The notes below the pieces were generated by a model, which worked only from the letters and a program-made list of their open reading frames with translations, did not search any database and was not told the origin of the DNA. From assembly GCF_018612875.1 (NCBI RefSeq), contig NZ_JAGGRI010000015.1:28328-92327 (forward strand): a stretch of 64,000 nt of DNA, given 5' to 3'. The stretch is from Lysobacter sp. ISL-50. GTDB lineage: Bacteria > Pseudomonadota > Gammaproteobacteria > Xanthomonadales > Xanthomonadaceae. Shown here piece after piece: positions 45,797-54,731 of the stretch; the stretch's first letter is position 1, and the number at the start of each line of letters is the position of its first letter. The position numbers and the translations under genes are program-made.

Positions 45797-47869
45797 TCAT
45801 GGCTCGATCTTGCTGATGCTCCAGTCGCTGCGTTCCTCGTGAGTGCCGCGCGCCAGCGGAACCACCGAGGTTTTGCGGCGCAATCGTTGGATGGGCACGT
45901 CGGCCAGCCAGGTCGCGCCGCGTTCGCCGAAACTCATTCCCTTGGGGTGAACGACCCAGCAACCCTGCTCGACGCGTCCGGCGACGCGCGGACACACTCC
46001 GGTCCAATCGAACTGCCCGACGACCGTGAGCGGCACGACGCGGCGGCCGAAGCCGGTCAACAGCGCGCTCGCCAAGGGGCCGGAGCCCACCACGTAACTG
46101 ACGCGATCGTCCGGCAAACGCCGCGCGATTTCCCCGATCTGCGCGACCATGCCGGCATCCTCGCGCAGCCGCAGCGTTTCGCGCTGCTGCAGCAGCAGAT
46201 GCGCGCTGACGGCGACGGTGACCAGGCCGACCGCGGCATGCACGTAAGGGCCGCGCCAACGCCGCGACAGCATCGCGCAGGCGATCGCGGCCAACACCGC
46301 GGCGGCGGGGAACACGGTCGGCACCCAGCGCCGCGCGGCCCAGATGTGATCCGGCGAGACCATCGGCCGCGACAGGTACACCAGCGCCGGAATCAGCAGG
46401 AACACCAGCGCCCAGCCCTTGATCGGACTCACTGCGCCGTTCAAGACCGCGCGCAATCCCATCGCCGCGCCCAACGCCGCGGCCACGACCACCGGCCACG
46501 ACAGATAGGCGGCGACACTGAGCACGCTGGCTTCGCGGTAGTCGCGCTGACCGTTCAACTGCGGCACCAGCTTCGATTCGATCAGCGCATAAGGTTGCAA
46601 ATGCGGGCGTATCCAGACGGCATAGGCGAACAAGGCCACGACCACGAACGCCACCGTTCCCGCCGAATTGCGCACCACCGCCTTGGACAAGCGCAGCGCA
46701 CGCACCCGTTGCAGAACTACCGTCGCGCAGGCCAACACCGCGGTGGCGATCACGGCGGCTTTCACCAGATCGAACAAGCCGGCCAGATACGGCTGCACGA
46801 ACACCTGGAAATAGCCGAGCCCCAGCGACACCGCCGCCAGGCATCCCATGCCCATGCCCGCCAAGGCGGGATTGGAGGCCAGGCCGCGCCGCGAGCGATC
46901 GACAAACACCGCCGCGAGACAAGCCGCGCCGACCGCCAGCGGAAACACCACCGCGTCGATCCGCACCAGCGCGCTCGCGCCGATCAGTCCGCCGGCGAGC
47001 AGGCCCAGATTGCGCGAGCGCCACGTCATCGCGATCATCGCCGCGAGCAGGCCGTTGAGCACGAACCAGCTGCACAGCGGCTCGCTCAGGCAGTTTCGCG
47101 ATATCCACACCTGCGCCGGCTGGAACGCGAACACCGCCAGCGCCGGAATCGCCCAGACCCGCCGCGCCGGCGTCAACATCCGCCGCGCCAAGGCATACAG
47201 CGCCATGCAATTGAGCAGGCCCAGCACGGCGTTGAAGCGGAAGATTCCTTGCGGGCCGAGCGTCGCCGCCAGCGTCGCCATCCACACCGGCGTCGCGGAG
47301 GAAAACTGGAACGCCCAGCGCGAGCCGGTGGGATAGATACCGGGCAGTTCCGCCGCGCGGCCTTGTTCGATCGCCAGCATGCCCGGTTCCGCCGCCAGCC
47401 CCATCCCCGCCAGATCCACCGCCGAGCCGCCAGTACGCAACAGATGCAGCGCGTGCTGGGCGTAGATGCCCTCGTCGCGTTCGCCCAGCAGGCTCTCCTT
47501 GGGAAAAAACGCGTACAGGCCCGTGGCCGCGGCCAGGATCGCGACGACGGCCAAGCCGCTGAGCGCCGACGCGCCGCGCAGGCGGATGTGTTTGAGGCGA
47601 TCGAGAGCCTGGGTCCAAGCCCGATTGCGAACGCTCCACACCGCCAGCGCGATCCAGCCGGCGGCGCCGATCCAGGTCGGCGCGAACAGGCCCATCGCGG
47701 CCAGGGCCATCAGCAAGACGGTGGCGATCGCGCTGCCGGTGCAAATCACGATCAAGACGTTGCGACGAAGATGCCGGGCATCGTGGCCGGTCAGGGCGAG
47801 CGTCCCTGCGCCCAATGGGTAGACCGCCAACCAAACGCCGAGCTCCGCCAGCGCCTTCAGATATTCCAT
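45797..47869 (-). CDS. GT-C type integral membrane glycosyltransferase (ArnT/PMT-like)
   Basis: 690 aa, about 12 membrane helices, then a soluble C-terminal domain of about 200 residues. The first large periplasmic loop has the acidic motif GERDEGIYAQHALHLL typical of GT39/PMT enzymes, and the GSRWAFQFSSATPVWMATLAA segment follows. It would use a polyprenyl-linked sugar in the periplasm, consistent with the GT2 gene in the operon. ATG at 47869 is used; a TTG or ATG five codons upstream is possible. First gene of the operon. Confidence 0.85.
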   Translation of the reverse strand: MEYLKALAELGVWLAVYPLGAGTLALTGHDARHLRRNVLIVICTGSAIATVLLMALAAMGLFAPTWIGAAGWIALAVWSVRNRAWTQALDRLKHIRLRGASALSGLAVVAILAAATGLYAFFPKESLLGERDEGIYAQHALHLLRTGGSAVDLAGMGLAAEPGMLAIEQGRAAELPGIYPTGSRWAFQFSSATPVWMATLAATLGPQGIFRFNAVLGLLNCMALYALARRMLTPARRVWAIPALAVFAFQPAQVWISRNCLSEPLCSWFVLNGLLAAMIAMTWRSRNLGLLAGGLIGASALVRIDAVVFPLAVGAACLAAVFVDRSRRGLASNPALAGMGMGCLAAVSLGLGYFQVFVQPYLAGLFDLVKAAVIATAVLACATVVLQRVRALRLSKAVVRNSAGTVAFVVVALFAYAVWIRPHLQPYALIESKLVPQLNGQRDYREASVLSVAAYLSWPVVVAAALGAAMGLRAVLNGAVSPIKGWALVFLLIPALVYLSRPMVSPDHIWAARRWVPTVFPAAAVLAAIACAMLSRRWRGPYVHAAVGLVTVAVSAHLLLQQRETLRLREDAGMVAQIGEIARRLPDDRVSYVVGSGPLASALLTGFGRRVVPLTVVGQFDWTGVCPRVAGRVEQGCWVVHPKGMSFGERGATWLADVPIQRLRRKTSVVPLARGTHEERSDWSISKIEP

Positions 47870-48256
47870 TGAATGCCCCCTCAATAGGATATCGAGTCTA
47901 CGCAGCGTGCCACTGGTGAACTGCCCAGCACGTCAAGCTTCCTTATCGATCACGCGCGCGTGGGCAGCTCGGGGGCGGTGGTCACAGTTGACCGTGTCGG
48001 CGCGGGTTCGCGTCGAGTAATGCCGGCGTCGCGGCTGGATAAATTTTGGCCATGTCCGTGAGGGAGGCCGCGATTGTTTGCCCAGTCTGGCCGATGCGTT
48101 CGTGCAACGTCGGCACGTCGCGGCCGTGCCGCGTCGGCGCGGCATGCCGCCGCTGGCGGCGATGGAAAGATCGCGGATAACGCGGGCGACCCTACCTGCC
48201 CTGTCGCCGGGCCCGGCATGCCGCCACGCAGTGCGTATTCGCCCGCCGGGGCGAGG
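47870..48256. other. gene-free region upstream of the glycan operon, 387 bp
   Basis: No convincing gene. The stretch includes GCCACTGGTGAAC and a moderately AT-rich run from about 47878 to 48060 (TTATCGATCACG, TAATGCCGG, TAAATTTTGG) that could hold the operon promoter. No clear operator palindrome. Confidence 0.45.
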
Positions 48257-48478
48257 CTACTTCGCCCCGCGAAGCTGTTCCAGATCGACGTTGATCCGCA
48301 CGCACACGCTGGTGGGCACCTCGACGCAGTCGATCAGGTCGTACTTGCTGATCAACGCCATCCCGTCCCGGCCCATCGATCTGAGCGCGGCTTCAAGTTC
48401 GTGTTTGTAGCGCGCCCATGTCGTCACCTGCGGCGTGGCGCTGACGTTGATGGGGCGGCCAAGAATCTCGATCTGCAT
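48257..48478 (-). CDS. small hypothetical protein (73 aa)
   Basis: Starts MQIEILGRPINVSATPQVTTW. The predicted pattern is beta-beta-alpha-alpha-beta (YKHELEAALRSMGRDGMALI, then CVEVPTSVCVRINVDLEQL). Two cysteines; no export signal. The frame continues upstream as Arg-rich low-complexity sequence, so the Met at 48478 is the likely start. It is isolated between two gene-free regions. Function unknown. Confidence 0.5.
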   Translation of the reverse strand: MQIEILGRPINVSATPQVTTWARYKHELEAALRSMGRDGMALISKYDLIDCVEVPTSVCVRINVDLEQLRGAK

Positions 48479-49521
48479 AGTTGCCTCAATGGTCTGAAAA
48501 CAGGTGGCCGGTTCCAGGCGCTCACCATCCAGTGGCGCGGGCGATGCCCAGAAGCACGAGCCCCGCGGCCGGCGTCGTCCAATTGGAACCAGCATGGCCG
48601 ATCGGTTGCGATTGCAATATCGAACGCCGTCCCGACCCAGGTTGGAGGGAAGGAATGGTCCCGCAGATAGATCATCAGCATCCGGGTGCCGCGGCGCACG
48701 TCTGGCGCGGGCTGCGCGCGACCGCATCCGGGGACATGAAGTTTGCCGGGCGTCGCGGCAGGCTCGGAATCCGCTTCGCGGCCCGTGGCCCGACCTTCGT
48801 TCTGTGCACACTGCACCGCCAACGCATCGCCGCGATGCGCAAGGCAAGCGATGAATCCGGGCACAGCGTGCGATGTTCTTTCGTTATAGATACGTAACAC
48901 TCCAACGCATTGCACGAGGAGCAAGCTGCAACCACCCTAACAGGTCACGATCTCAAGCGCAGACGCGCTGTCGGTCGCCGAAGCGACCGATCCAAGCGCC
49001 TACGCGGCCCTGGGCGATTGCGTTTCGCTCACCTAGCTACTGTAGAGGTCGTTCATGACGACAGTGCAGGCCTGCTGCAGCGTCGTCTTCGCGTGCCGCA
49101 CCGCTTCGTTGCGCGCGCCCAGCCTCGGCCAGACCTGCCCAAGGCTGGCGGCACGCGTCGGCGCGTCCTGGGATGCGTTGCTGCACAAGCCCGCACCCAA
49201 CTTCCGGCGCGCCTTCACTGTTTTCGATCGCCGCCGCAAACGAGATGCCTATCACCTAACAAGGCGAACGCGGGCCCGACTGAATATTCATGGCGCGGCG
49301 CGCAGCGAACCCGCCGCGGGGCCGGGCCGATCATCGGCGCGCGCGAAGCGCTTCAGCGGGCACGTTGCAATTCCGCATCATCCGCGGCCGCGCGATCCGG
49401 CGGCGCCGGATGCGGTCCGCCGACGGAATGCGCAATCGGTAATCAGTTTGGTATAAGGGCGGCGGGGACGTTGAAAGCGGCAGTTGACCCGAAGTTGAGC
49501 AACCTGCATCCGGGAGGTCTT
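48479..49521. other. long region without a convincing gene, 1,043 bp
   Basis: Several overlapping frames occur but codon use is weak and no product is recognisable. On the minus strand a frame over about 48490-48690 reads YLRDHSFPPTWVGTAFDIAI with unusually few Arg/Ala residues for a chance frame; it could be a decayed gene. Around 48880-48960 GC is lower (TTTCTTTCGTTATAGATACG). I see no RNA gene or mobile element. Confidence 0.45.
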
Positions 49522-49764
49522 ATGGCCATCAGGAATTCGGGCTGGACGATCTCAGCCGTGAACGGCGACGGCTGGCCTTGCCTGCTCACCTGCATCCGCC
49601 AGGTCGAGGTCACGGTACTGGCCGACGGCAGCGAGCAGATCAAGCAGATTTCCCTGCAGATCCGCGATCCCAGGGGGGTCGTGCTGCGGCCGAAATCGCC
49701 GGGCATCTTCGTCAACGACTTCGACGCGGTGACTTACTGGTCGGCCGATCTGCAGGCGCCGTAG
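49522..49764 (+). CDS. small hypothetical protein (80 aa)
   Basis: GGGAGG sits 5 nt before the ATG and supports the start. The protein (MAIRNSGWTISAVNGDGWPC...) is beta-rich with two Cys/Trp pairs near residues 18-25. It has QVEVTVLADGSEQIKQISL and ends VTYWSADLQAP. No signal peptide. It is convergent with the MFS gene (12-bp gap). Family unknown. Confidence 0.6.
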   Translation: MAIRNSGWTISAVNGDGWPCLLTCIRQVEVTVLADGSEQIKQISLQIRDPRGVVLRPKSPGIFVNDFDAVTYWSADLQAP

Positions 49765-49776
49765 CCGCCGCGGCGC

Positions 49777-51018
49777 TCATGGCTGCAGCGCCGGACGCAG
49801 GCCGCCGCCGCCCCGGCTCCGGCGAGCCGCCGGGAACAGCATCGCGATCGCCGCCGCCGCCAGCCCCATCGCCATCGAACCCACATAGAGCCAGATGTAA
49901 CTGCCGTAGCGGTCGTACAGCCAGCCGCCGATCAGCGGCCCCAGCGCCATGCCCAGGCTCGACAGCAGGGTCGCCGCGCCCAGCACGGTACCGAGGATGC
50001 GCGGGCTGAACGCGTCGCGGGCGAGCGAGGCGTAGAGCGGCATGGTGCCGCCGTAGGCCATGCCGAACACGATCGCCACCGCGTAGAAGCCGTCGAGCTG
50101 GTTCACGGCCAGATACGACACCGCCGCGAGCCCCTGCACCAGCAAGCCCGCCACCAGCACCGGCTTGGCGCCCCAGCGGTCGGCCAGCACGCCGAACAAC
50201 AAGCGCCCGCCCAGCCCGGCGGCGCCTTCCATGCTGTAGATCGTCACCGCCGCCGTCACCGACAGGCCGCAGCCCACCGCGTAGCTGACGGTGTGGAAGA
50301 TCGGCCCCGAATGCGCGGCGCAGCAGGCGAAGAACGCTCCCGCCAGTACGATGAAAGGCTTTGATCGCAGCGCCTGCCCGGCGCTCATCGATTCGCCGGC
50401 GGCGACGCTCTCGGCCGCGGCCGCGGCCATCGGCACCGTGCGCACGAACCACACCGCCGGCAAGGTCAGCGCCCAGGCCAGCACGCCGACGATCATCAAG
50501 GTGCTGCGCCAGTCGTAGTGCGTCACCAGCCAGGCCACCAGCGGCGACAGCGTCATCGGCGCCACGCCCATGCCGGCCGAGACCAGCGATATCGCCAGAT
50601 TGCGGCGACGCTCGAACGAGGCGGCGGTGGCGGCGATGACCGGGGCGAGAAAACTGGCCGCGGCCGCGCCGAGCAAGACACCGTAGGTCAGCTGGAATTG
50701 CAGCAGGCTGCCGGCGCGGCTGGCCAGCACGCAGGCCAGCCCCAGCAGCACCGAGCCGGCCAGCACGACCACCCTGGGCCCGAAGCGGTCGCTCAGGATG
50801 CCCCAGCCGAAACCGGCGAAGCCCATGCTGAGGAAGGCCAAGGTCATCGCGCTGGACAAGCCGGCGCGCGACCAACCGGTGGCGGCGCTCATCGGCTGCA
50901 GCAGCACCGCCAGCGAGAACACCGCGCCGATCGCCACGCAGCCCATCAGGGCGCCGGCGGCGACCAGGGGCCAATTGCGATCCAGGGAAACGGAAGAGGC
51001 AGTCGTGGGGCGGTTCAT
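49777..51018 (-). CDS. MFS transporter, 12 membrane segments
   Basis: 413 aa. The signature loop 2-3 motif is GWGILSDRFGPRVVVL. The second-half equivalent is GRLLFGVLADRWGAKPVLV, and the GTVLGAATLLSSLGMALGPLIGGWLYDRYG segment is of the monocarboxylate/oxalate-type (MCT/OFA) branch. The start at MNRPTTASS was chosen because upstream sequence is Arg/Pro-rich; GAGGA lies about 10 nt before it. Substrate unknown. Same strand as the thioesterase gene but 373 bp downstream of it. Confidence 0.9.
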   Translation of the reverse strand: MNRPTTASSVSLDRNWPLVAAGALMGCVAIGAVFSLAVLLQPMSAATGWSRAGLSSAMTLAFLSMGFAGFGWGILSDRFGPRVVVLAGSVLLGLACVLASRAGSLLQFQLTYGVLLGAAAASFLAPVIAATAASFERRRNLAISLVSAGMGVAPMTLSPLVAWLVTHYDWRSTLMIVGVLAWALTLPAVWFVRTVPMAAAAAESVAAGESMSAGQALRSKPFIVLAGAFFACCAAHSGPIFHTVSYAVGCGLSVTAAVTIYSMEGAAGLGGRLLFGVLADRWGAKPVLVAGLLVQGLAAVSYLAVNQLDGFYAVAIVFGMAYGGTMPLYASLARDAFSPRILGTVLGAATLLSSLGMALGPLIGGWLYDRYGSYIWLYVGSMAMGLAAAAIAMLFPAARRSRGGGGLRPALQP

Positions 51019-51391
51019 GCGCGCAAATCCTCGGCGGGTTCCTACACGACGAAGCAGGACGGCCGGAATCGACATCGCAGTCGCTGGACCTGGCACAAGT
51101 TCATTGGCGCGCCGTCGTCGGCAACCGGGGGCCGGCGCTCGCAATCGCTGCATGCGAGCCCAGGCGCTTTTCGCCGGGCCCGGCCTAGCCGCCGCGCGCG
51201 AATATGGATGCTCAGGTTTCGACTCGGCGCCGCGTTCGCGTGCCCTCGCCGTCGCGATGCGGCGGGCAATCTGCGCAGCGGCAAGGCTTGTCGCCGCGCA
51301 GGAGAAACCCTTATCCGGCGATCATGCCGTCGACGCGACTTTCCGAACGCAGAACGGCAACCCGACTGCCGGGCTCGCTTCAGCTGAAGCC
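51019..51391. other. intergenic region, 373 bp, between thioesterase and MFS genes
   Basis: Moderate-to-high GC, no convincing frame, no terminator with a T tract seen. It probably carries the MFS promoter. Confidence 0.4.
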
Positions 51392-51805
51392 TCAGCCGCT
51401 CAGCGTTTTCTCAAGAGCGGCCCTGAGTTCAAGCGGCAGCGGTACCGGCCGCATCGTCTGCGGCGACACGGTGACCTGCGTGATCGTGCCGCGGAAGGTG
51501 GCGATACCCTCGGCGTTGGCGGCGCGGACCGACAGGGTGAATGAGTGCTCGCCCACGCGTTCCACCGACACGTCGATATCGATCGCCTCGTCCCAGGTCA
51601 TCGGATGCAGGAATTCGATCGACAGGGCACGCGCGGGCGGAAGAACGCCCATGCCGAACAGCCGCCGCGCCGCCGGCCCGCCGAGCGCCTGCGACAGGAA
51701 GGCGAGCCCCGCCTCCACGACGAAGTGAGCGATGCGAGGCGTGTACACCACTCCACCCGGATCGCAGTCGCCAAACAGGATGACCCGGCTGGTTCGCAAC
51801 GGCAT
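51392..51805 (-). CDS. acyl-CoA thioesterase, 4HBT hot-dog fold
   Basis: 137 aa. The N-terminal motif FGDCDPGGVVYTPRIAHFVVEAG matches the 4-hydroxybenzoyl-CoA thioesterase signature, where the Asp after G-x-C is catalytic (here DCDP). LPPARALSIEFLHPMTWDEAI and a C-terminal strand pattern complete the hot-dog fold. Length is typical. It sits downstream of the Rrf2 gene on the same strand with a 58-bp gap, so it may be controlled with it. Substrate unknown. Confidence 0.88.
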   Translation of the reverse strand: MPLRTSRVILFGDCDPGGVVYTPRIAHFVVEAGLAFLSQALGGPAARRLFGMGVLPPARALSIEFLHPMTWDEAIDIDVSVERVGEHSFTLSVRAANAEGIATFRGTITQVTVSPQTMRPVPLPLELRAALEKTLSG

Positions 51806-51863
51806 GGCGGACTTCCGTGGTGTTGGATACGACAGCCTAGCTAACCACGAGCCGGCTGCAAGC

Positions 51864-52322
51864 TCACTTCGCGCGCGGGCCGTCGATACCCCAGCCGGCG
51901 GCGGTGCACAGCGCATCGAACTCGTGCGCGAGATCGGCAAGGGCGATCGCGCCCAACTTCTCGATCAGCAGCGCTTCGGCCTGGCGCAGCACGTCGTCGA
52001 GCGCGGCATTGACGACGCGCTCGACCGCGCATTCGGGATTCGCGCTCTCATTGCCGATGGCGAAGATCTGCGGGCCGCCGACCGCTCGGTGCACGTCCAG
52101 CAGGGTGACCGCGTTCAGATCGCAGGCGATCCGCCATCCGCCACCGTGGCCCTTCTCCGAGCTGACGTAGCCGGCCTTGCGCAGCCCCGCCATGGTGCGG
52201 CGGACCACGACCGGGTTGGTGTTGAGCATTTTGGAAATCTGCTCGGAGGTGAAAGCCTGATCGTGGCGCGCCATGTGCAGCAGGACGTGGAGCATCCGCG
52301 AAAGTCTGCTGTCGCTTCTCAT
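51864..52322 (-). CDS. Rrf2 family transcriptional regulator
   Basis: 152 aa. The winged helix has RLSRMLHVLLHMARHDQAFTSEQ, MLNTNPVVVRRTMAGLRKAG and YVSSEKGHGGGWRI. The IscR/NsrR cysteine triad is absent: only single Cys residues appear (CDLNA, ECAVER, LCTAAGW), so an FeS cluster is unlikely. A YwnA/CymR-like or redox-sensing role through thiols is possible. It is divergent from the flavoprotein gene at 52547, its likely target. Confidence 0.9.
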   Translation of the reverse strand: MRSDSRLSRMLHVLLHMARHDQAFTSEQISKMLNTNPVVVRRTMAGLRKAGYVSSEKGHGGGWRIACDLNAVTLLDVHRAVGGPQIFAIGNESANPECAVERVVNAALDDVLRQAEALLIEKLGAIALADLAHEFDALCTAAGWGIDGPRAK

Positions 52323-52380
52323 CGACGACGCCTCGCATTCGAACCGGCCGGCGGCGCCGGCCCACTCGTAACATCATAAG

Positions 52381-52409
52381 TTGCGCGAAGCACAGGCTCA
52401 AGTTATCAT
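52381..52409 (+). promoter_or_regulatory. candidate sigma-70 promoter for the flavoprotein gene
   Basis: TTGCGC at 52381-52386 and TATCAT at 52404-52409 are 17 bp apart; the -10 box matches five of six consensus bases. The region also holds AAGTT.CAT-type repeats (CATAAGTTG and CAAGTTATCATG) that could be an Rrf2 operator. It lies in the 224-bp divergent gap between the regulator and the flavoprotein. Confidence 0.45.
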
Positions 52410-52546
52410 GGAACTTCAATTGTTTCGTGATGCGTCCGAGCGCGGAAACGTTCGCTGCCCAGCCCTGCCGGGCGTCGCCAGCGCATCGCTTATCCCTGCC
52501 TCACCGCCGAGCAGCGATGAGGCCTCCATCGAAAGGAGCACGCTTC

Positions 52547-53437
52547 ATGCAGTACGACGTGATTGTTGTGGGCGGCAGCTACGCCGGCCTGGCCGCCGCG
52601 ATGCCGTTGGCGCGGGCGCGCCGCAAGGTCCTGGTCGTGGACGCCGGACAACGGCGCAACCGTTTCGCCGCGCACTCGCACGGCTTTCTCACTCAGGACG
52701 GTACGCAAGCGGCGGCGATCGCAGCGAAGGGACGCGAGCAACTCCTCGCGTACGGCACCGTCGGCTGGCTCGATGGAAAAGTCGCCGGCGCGCAACGCAC
52801 CGGCAACGGGTTTCGGCTCGATATGGAAGGCATGCCGCCGCTCGAAGCGAGGCGGCTGGTGCTGGCGACCGGCGTCGTCGATCGATTGCCGGACGTGCCC
52901 GGCCTCGCCGAGCGTTGGGGCAAGCATGTGTTCCATTGCCCTTATTGCCATGGCTACGAATTGAATCAGGGACCGATCGGCGTTCTCGCGACCTCGCCCA
53001 TGTCGATGCACCTGGCGCTGCTGCTTCCCGATTGGGGTCCGACGACGCTGTTCTTGAACGACGCCTTCGAACCCGACGCCGAGCAGTTGGAAAAACTTCA
53101 AGCCCGTGGCGTGACCTTGGAACGCAGCCGGATCGACCGGATCGAGGGCTCGCTGGCGCTGGTGCTGCGCGATGGCCGCATCGCGAACCTCGACGGCCTG
53201 TTTACCCTGACCACGCCCGATGTCGCCAGCCCCATCGCAGCCATGCTGGGCTGCGAATTCGACGAAGGGCCGATGGGCCGCACGATCAGAACCGATGCCA
53301 TGAAGGCGACCACGGCGCAGGGCGTCTTCGCCTGCGGCGATGCGGCCCGGCCCGGCGGTTCGCTGCCGTTGGCGGTCGGCGATGGAACCATCGCGGGCGC
53401 GGCCGCGCATCAATCGCTGATTTTCGGCGGATATTGA
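52547..53437 (+). CDS. thioredoxin-reductase-like FAD-dependent oxidoreductase
   Basis: 296 aa. FAD-binding motif DVIVVGGSYAGLAAAM at the start, a redox-type HCPYCHGYE motif (about 126-134) and a C-terminal GVFACGDAARPGGSL. The central NADPH domain is shortened and lacks a clear GxGxxA/G (it reads IGVLATSPMSMHL), so it is a thioredoxin-reductase-like protein that may not use NADPH normally. GAAAGGAG lies 8 nt before the ATG. The divergent Rrf2 regulator suggests redox- or electrophile-dependent control. Confidence 0.9.
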   Translation: MQYDVIVVGGSYAGLAAAMPLARARRKVLVVDAGQRRNRFAAHSHGFLTQDGTQAAAIAAKGREQLLAYGTVGWLDGKVAGAQRTGNGFRLDMEGMPPLEARRLVLATGVVDRLPDVPGLAERWGKHVFHCPYCHGYELNQGPIGVLATSPMSMHLALLLPDWGPTTLFLNDAFEPDAEQLEKLQARGVTLERSRIDRIEGSLALVLRDGRIANLDGLFTLTTPDVASPIAAMLGCEFDEGPMGRTIRTDAMKATTAQGVFACGDAARPGGSLPLAVGDGTIAGAAAHQSLIFGGY

Positions 53438-53486
53438 GCGACAGGCATTCGCTTATCGCCGCGTCGTCCGATTGCGAAAAGAAAAA

Positions 53487-53525
53487 ACGAAGCCCCTACA
53501 GCTTGGCCGCTGTACAGGGCTTCGT
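53487..53525. terminator. hairpin with A tract on the upstream side
   Basis: ACGAAGCCCCTACAG pairs with CTGTACAGGGCTTCGT across a short loop. The tract AAAAGAAAAA lies before it, so on the minus strand it would be a classical terminator; on the plus strand it lacks a T tract. It lies just after the flavoprotein gene. Confidence 0.6.
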
Positions 53526-53705
53526 GCCCCGCGCACCGAAAAGCGCGCCGGACGCCGCAACTATAGCCCGCCCCGTTTCAGCATCGGCAGCAGGCCGACT
53601 TTCGACTCCATGTCGGGTTTCGCCCCGCCACTGCGAACTTGGTAATGCCGCCCAAGCCGGCGTCGCGCACGTTATCGACCTGCCCTTATCGCCAAGGAGA
53701 CATCA

Positions 53706-53975
53706 ATGAAACGGCATTACAAGAAAATCGCTGCGGCCCTGACCGCCGCCGTGCTGTCGATGGGATTCGTATTCGCCACCGTGGCGCAGCCGTCCGGCGC
53801 TCCGTACGTGGAGCTGAGGGCTTACCTCGACAGCAACGGCACCGTCGTCGCGATGCAGTACATCAGCCATGGCTGCACGTCGCCGCAGCCCGCCGGCTGG
53901 GGCGCGCCCGTGGGCAAGCCGGTGATCTGGACGCAGATTTGCTTCGGGTCCAACCCGGACCCGGGCGGTTTTTGA
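53706..53975 (+). CDS. small secreted two-cysteine protein (89 aa), divergent relative of the DUF6289-like pair
   Basis: Signal peptide KKIAAALTAAVLSMGFVFAT, then a mature chain of about 60 residues with C..(x6)..WG..(x12)..C spacing (GCTSPQPAGWGAPVG and TQICFG). The YSDA motif of the other two is replaced by AYLDSNGTVVAMQYIS. AAGGAGACATCA precedes the ATG. Similar size, export signal and Cys/WG pattern suggest common descent, but identity is low. Confidence 0.65.
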   Translation: MKRHYKKIAAALTAAVLSMGFVFATVAQPSGAPYVELRAYLDSNGTVVAMQYISHGCTSPQPAGWGAPVGKPVIWTQICFGSNPDPGGF

Positions 53976-54060
53976 ACGCAGCCAGTCGCTCGATGATACC
54001 CAGGCCATCGATCGGCACGCCCGCGATGGTTCGCCTGGGGCAATAAGCGCCGCACGATGA

Positions 54061-54092
54061 GGCAGGTTCGTTCCGCGACGAACGAACCTGCC
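54061..54092. terminator. perfect 12-bp hairpin after the 89-aa protein gene
   Basis: GGCAGGTTCGTT pairs with AACGAACCTGCC around an eight-base loop (CCGCGACG). TTCG follows rather than a T run. Confidence 0.55.
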
Positions 54093-54234
54093 TTCGCGAT
54101 CGGCGGCGCGAGCGTTTCCTGGCCGCGTGAAAGCGGCGGCGATTGATTGATCCTGGCGAGCCCGGCGCGTGCGAATGCAATACCATCGGCGCTGGTGGTG
54201 AACATTCCATCGCTGGATTCACAGGAGGCGCGAT

Positions 54235-54627
54235 ATGGATCGATTCACGGGCGGCTGTCTGTGCGGAAACGTCCGCATCGTGGCGTCGGGGCTCCCCTAC
54301 CGGGTCGGCCTTTGCCACTGCCTGGATTGCCGCAAGCATCACGGCTCGCTTTTTCACGCATCCGCGATCTTCCACGAGGATGCGGTAACGGTCGATGGCG
54401 AAACGCGCGACTACGCCGGGCGGTTTTTCTGCCCCCGCTGCGGCTCGTCGGTTTTCGCCCGCTGCGAGGACGAAATCGAAGTGAGCCTGGGTTCGCTGGA
54501 TGCGCCGGATCAACTCACGCCCACCTACGAAAGCTGGATCGTCCGGCGCGAATCCTGGCTGCCGTCATTCGCGCTGACAAGGCGATACGACCGCGATCGC
54601 CCCGCTGAGAGCCGCTTCGAGGGGTAG
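54235..54627 (+). CDS. GFA (glutathione-dependent formaldehyde-activating) family protein
   Basis: 130 aa. Zinc ligands are spread as GCLCGNV, LCHCLDCRKHHGS and FCPRCGSSVF, the GFA/CENP-V family pattern. Members include a formaldehyde-glutathione condensing enzyme and many uncharacterised proteins, so the substrate is not known. It lies 260 bp after the secreted protein gene on the same strand. Confidence 0.9.
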   Translation: MDRFTGGCLCGNVRIVASGLPYRVGLCHCLDCRKHHGSLFHASAIFHEDAVTVDGETRDYAGRFFCPRCGSSVFARCEDEIEVSLGSLDAPDQLTPTYESWIVRRESWLPSFALTRRYDRDRPAESRFEG

Positions 54628-54731
54628 TTCTCGCGGCCCGGGAAACCTGTCCGTCATAGTTCTCAGCGAGGTGTGACGATTCGCCCCGTCGCGCGAATAA
54701 CCATGCATACGGGGCCAGGAACCGGCAGGCG

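Noticed and set aside
44777..47872. Frame of about 1,031 codons on the plus strand opposite the glycan operon
   Set aside because: Antisense shadow of the GT2 and GT-C genes; His/Arg/Gln-rich with no domain.
48424..48924. A 166-aa minus-strand coding gene
   Set aside because: Overlaps the better supported 73-aa gene, has no ribosome binding site, and its N-terminal half looks random. Left as a possible decayed gene.
54235..54627. Naming the GFA protein as a formaldehyde-activating enzyme (gfa)
   Set aside because: Most family members have other or unknown substrates; no formaldehyde dehydrogenase gene is adjacent.
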